Source: Dermacentor variabilis
Lineage: Eukaryota; Arthropoda; Arachnida; Ixodida; Ixodidae
Direction of reading: 5' to 3'
DNA: 64,000 bases
NCBI RefSeq assembly: GCF_050947875.1
Contig: NC_134570.1
Coordinates: 244,706,584 to 244,770,583 of the forward strand
In this document: one piece after another, positions 62,138-64,000 of the stretch
Layout of the letters: each line of letters opens with the position of its first letter
Position numbering within the stretch: the stretch's first letter is position 1
Made by a program: the position numbers and the translations under genes
Notes under the pieces: generated by a model
What the model was told of the DNA's origin: nothing
Database searches by the model: none
What the model saw: the letters and a program-made list of their open reading frames with translations, nothing else

Positions 62138-62538
62138 GTGCATGCTTAACAAATGGTTTGACACAAATCCATGCTGGGGTGCCAAAATAAGCAGCGTGGG
62201 CGTGCTTAGCAAGTCGTTTGGCAGAAATCCAAGTGCGCGCTCTGCCAAAAGCAGCATGTGCATGCATAACTTGTGGTTTGGAAGAAAACAACGTCCGCGT
62301 CTGCCAAAACATGCGTATGCATCCTTAAGAAGTGGTTTGGCACGAATCCATGCGCGGGTGCTAAAAGAGCAATATGGGCGTGCTTAGCACGTCGTTTGGC
62401 AGAAATCCACGTGCGCGGTCTTCGAAAAGCACCATGTGCATGCATAACTTGTGCTTTTGCAGAAAACAACGTCCGCGTCGAACAAAAGATGCATGTACAT
62501 GCTTAACAAGTGGTTTGGCACAAATCCATGCGCGGGTG
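62138..62538 (+). repeat. 6-monomer-offset duplication, copy 2
   Basis: Partner of 61066-61466. Near its end the copies differ (GTCGAACAAAAG here, GTCTACCAAAAG there), and after about 62538 this copy has GGTGGTAAGAACAGC and the other GGTGGTGAAAACAGC. Confidence 0.87.
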
Positions 62539-63162
62539 GTAAGAACAGCAGCATTGGCGTACTTAGCACGTCGTTTGGCAGAAATCCACGTTCGCGCTCT
62601 GCCAAAAGCAGCATGTGCATGCATAACTTGTGGTTTCGCAGAAAACAACGTCCGCGTCTGCGAAAACATGCATATGCATGTTTAAGATGTGGTTTGGCAC
62701 AAATCCATGTGCGGGTGCTAAAAAGAGCAGCATGGGCGTGCTTAGAACGTTGTTTGAAAGAAATTCACGTGCGCGCTCTACCAAAAGCAGAATGTGCGTG
62801 CGTAACTTGTGGTTTGGCAGAAAAAAACGTCCGCGTCTGCCAAAACATGCATGTGCATGCTCAACAAGTGGTTTGGCACAAATTCATGCGCGGGTGCTAA
62901 AAAGAGCAGCATGGGCGTGCTTAGGACGTCGCTTGGCAGAAATCCACGTGCGCGTTCTGCCAAAAGCAGCATGTGCATGCACAACTTGTGGTTTGGCAGA
63001 AAACAACGTCCGCGTCTGCCAAAACATGCATGTGTATGCTTAACAAGTGGTTTGGCACAAATGCATGCGCGGGTGGTAAGAACAGCAGCATAGGCGTACT
63101 TAGCACGTCGTTTGGCAGAAATCCACGTTCGCGCTCTGCCAAAAGCAGCATGTGCATGCATA
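62539..63162 (+). repeat. Array stretch before the final duplication
   Basis: About three and a half monomers: GGTAAGAACAGCAGCATTGG, then TTAGAACGTTGTTTGAAAG, then GACGTCGCTTGGC, then a second GGTAAGAACAGC unit. All variants are known from elsewhere in the array. No unique sequence. Confidence 0.8.
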
Positions 63163-64000
63163 ACTTGTGGTTTGGCAGAAAACAACGTCCGCGTCTGCCA
63201 AAACATGCATATGCTTGCTTAACAAGTGGTTTGGCACTAATCCATGTGCGGGTGCTAAAAAGAGCAGCATGGGCGTGCTTAGAACGTCATTTGGCAGAAA
63301 TCCACGTGCGCGCTCTGCAAAAAGCAGCATCTGCATGCATAACTTGTGGTTTTGCAGAAAACAACGTCCGCGTCCACCGAAAGATGCATGTGCATGCTTA
63401 ACAAGTGGTTTGGCACAAATCCATGCGCGGATTCTAGAAAGAGCAGCATGGGCGTGCTTAGCACGTCGTTTGGCAGAAATCTACGTGCGCGCTCTCCCAA
63501 AAGCAGCACGTGCGTGCATAACTTGTGGTTTTGCAGAAAACAACGTCCGCGTCTACTAAAATATGCATGTGCATGCTTAACAAATGGTTTGACACAAATC
63601 CATGCTGGGGTGCTAAAATAAGCAGCGTGGGCGTGCTTAGCACGTCGTTTGGCAGAAATCCAAGTGCGCGCTCTGCCAAAAGCAGCATGTGCATTCATAA
63701 CTTTTGGTTTGGAAGAAAACAACGTCCGCGTCTGCCAAAACATGCATATGCATCCTTAATAAGTGGTTTGGCACGAATCCATGCGCGGGTGCTAAAAAGA
63801 CTAGCATGGGCATGCTTAGCACGTCGTTTGGCAGAAATCCACGTGAGCGCTCTGCCAAAAGCAGCATGTGCATGCATAAATTGTGGTTTCGCAGAACACA
63901 ACGTCCGCGTCTACCAAAAGATGCATGTGCATGCTCAACAAATGGTTTGACACACATCCAAGCTGGGGTGCTAAAAAGAGCAGCGTGGGCGTGCTTAGCA
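63163..64000 (+). repeat. 30-monomer-offset duplication, copy 2 (runs off the window)
   Basis: Partner of 57797-58634. It is still matching at the last base, so the duplicated segment is longer than can be seen. The window ends eight bases into a C subunit that begins at 63993. Confidence 0.88.

Larger units (their letters stand above)
1..64000 (+). repeat. Tandem satellite array, 179-bp monomer, ~357 complete units
   Basis: The same ~179-bp unit recurs from the first base to the last, always in one orientation. Landmarks such as the GTGGTTTTGCAG of subunit A return at 115, 472, 651, 830, 1009 and so on to 63525, 63704 and 63883. Over the window the phase drifts by only about -15 bp from a strict 179-bp register, apart from one extra 59-bp subunit near 54.7 kb. 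I saw no inversion, unique sequence, transposon or simple-repeat interruption. Arrays like this are typical of eukaryotic centromeric, pericentromeric or other constitutive heterochromatin, and ~180 bp is close to a nucleosome repeat. That functional assignment is inference. The consensus has no CENP-B box (TTCG-N4-A-NN-CGGG). I do not recognise the monomer as a named satellite family, and the organism cannot be named from it. Confidence 0.97.

Noticed and set aside
1..64000. CRISPR array
   Set aside because: There are no short identical repeats separated by unique spacers. The whole 179-bp unit is repeated with graded divergence.
1..64000. CENP-B box
   Set aside because: I searched the consensus and main variants for TTCG-N4-A-NN-CGGG on both strands. 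CGGG occurs in B and TTCG in some variants, but never with the required spacing.
1..64000. Phased A tracts giving strong DNA curvature
   Set aside because: The A runs form pairs about 20-22 bp apart (two helical turns), but the pairs are separated by about 38-40 bp (roughly 3.6-3.8 turns), so they do not stay in phase. A curvature calculation would be needed to claim more.
1..64000. Prokaryotic or phage origin, or a repeat-protein gene such as a surface antigen
   Set aside because: A 64-kb array of a non-triplet repeat with no intervening gene is not known in bacteria or phage and cannot encode one protein, because stops recur in every frame within about 537 bp.
1..64000. Match to a named satellite family (alpha satellite, Arabidopsis 178-bp, trypanosome 177-bp and others)
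   Set aside because: From memory none of these share the GCATGTGCATGC, CCACGTGCGCGC or AACAACGTCCGCG words. Without a database search I give no family name.

Overview
The whole 64-kb window is one uninterrupted satellite DNA array. I see no gene, RNA gene, transposon, CRISPR array or unique sequence in it. The repeat unit is 179 bp. About 357 complete monomers lie head to tail, all in the same orientation, with a partial monomer at each end (positions 1-45 and 63993-64000). The window starts and ends inside the array, so the true array is longer. An array of this size and uniformity points to eukaryotic heterochromatin (centromere, pericentromere, knob or subtelomere). The sequence does not name the species. 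Composition is about 51% G+C with almost no CpG depletion (about 11 CpG per consensus monomer against about 11.5 expected), which argues against a long history of dense CpG methylation.

The array has three levels of organisation. (1) Each 179-bp monomer is itself a degenerate trimer of 60-, 59- and 60-bp subunits, called C, A and B here. By hand alignment they are roughly 65-78% identical, so a ~60-bp unit is the likely ancestor. One free-standing 59-bp A subunit survives at 54692-54750, the only place I found where the 179-bp register is broken. (2) Monomers fall into recognisable variants: CCACGTG versus CCAAGTG in C; TTTTGCAG, TTTGGCAG, TTTCGCAG or TTTTGCAT in A; CATGCGCGGG versus CATGCTGGGG in B. 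(3) Variant monomers recur in the same order as higher-order repeats (HORs) and segmental duplications.

Layout. 1-2476: a ~1786-bp (10-monomer) repeat seen twice. 2477-18540: mixed array with older, partly matching blocks (offsets of 17, 14 and 12/11 monomers). 18541-24770: the clearest HOR, with successive copies of 11, 10 and 9 monomers and a partial fourth. 25524-33430: a 13-monomer (2326-bp) HOR in tandem, with a shorter third copy. 34138-37409: shorter 8- and 4-monomer duplications. 37015-42756 and 47574-53676: two paralogous ~6-kb blocks about 10-11 kb apart that differ by whole-monomer gains and losses. 53731-64000: further 7-, 9-, 6- and 30-monomer offset duplications.

The many open frames on both strands (up to 326 codons) are by-products of a stop-poor repeat whose length is not a multiple of three. 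I annotate none as genes. The picture is an array shaped by unequal exchange or gene conversion in monomer register. All alignments were made by eye; identities and block edges are approximate to within a few tens of bases.
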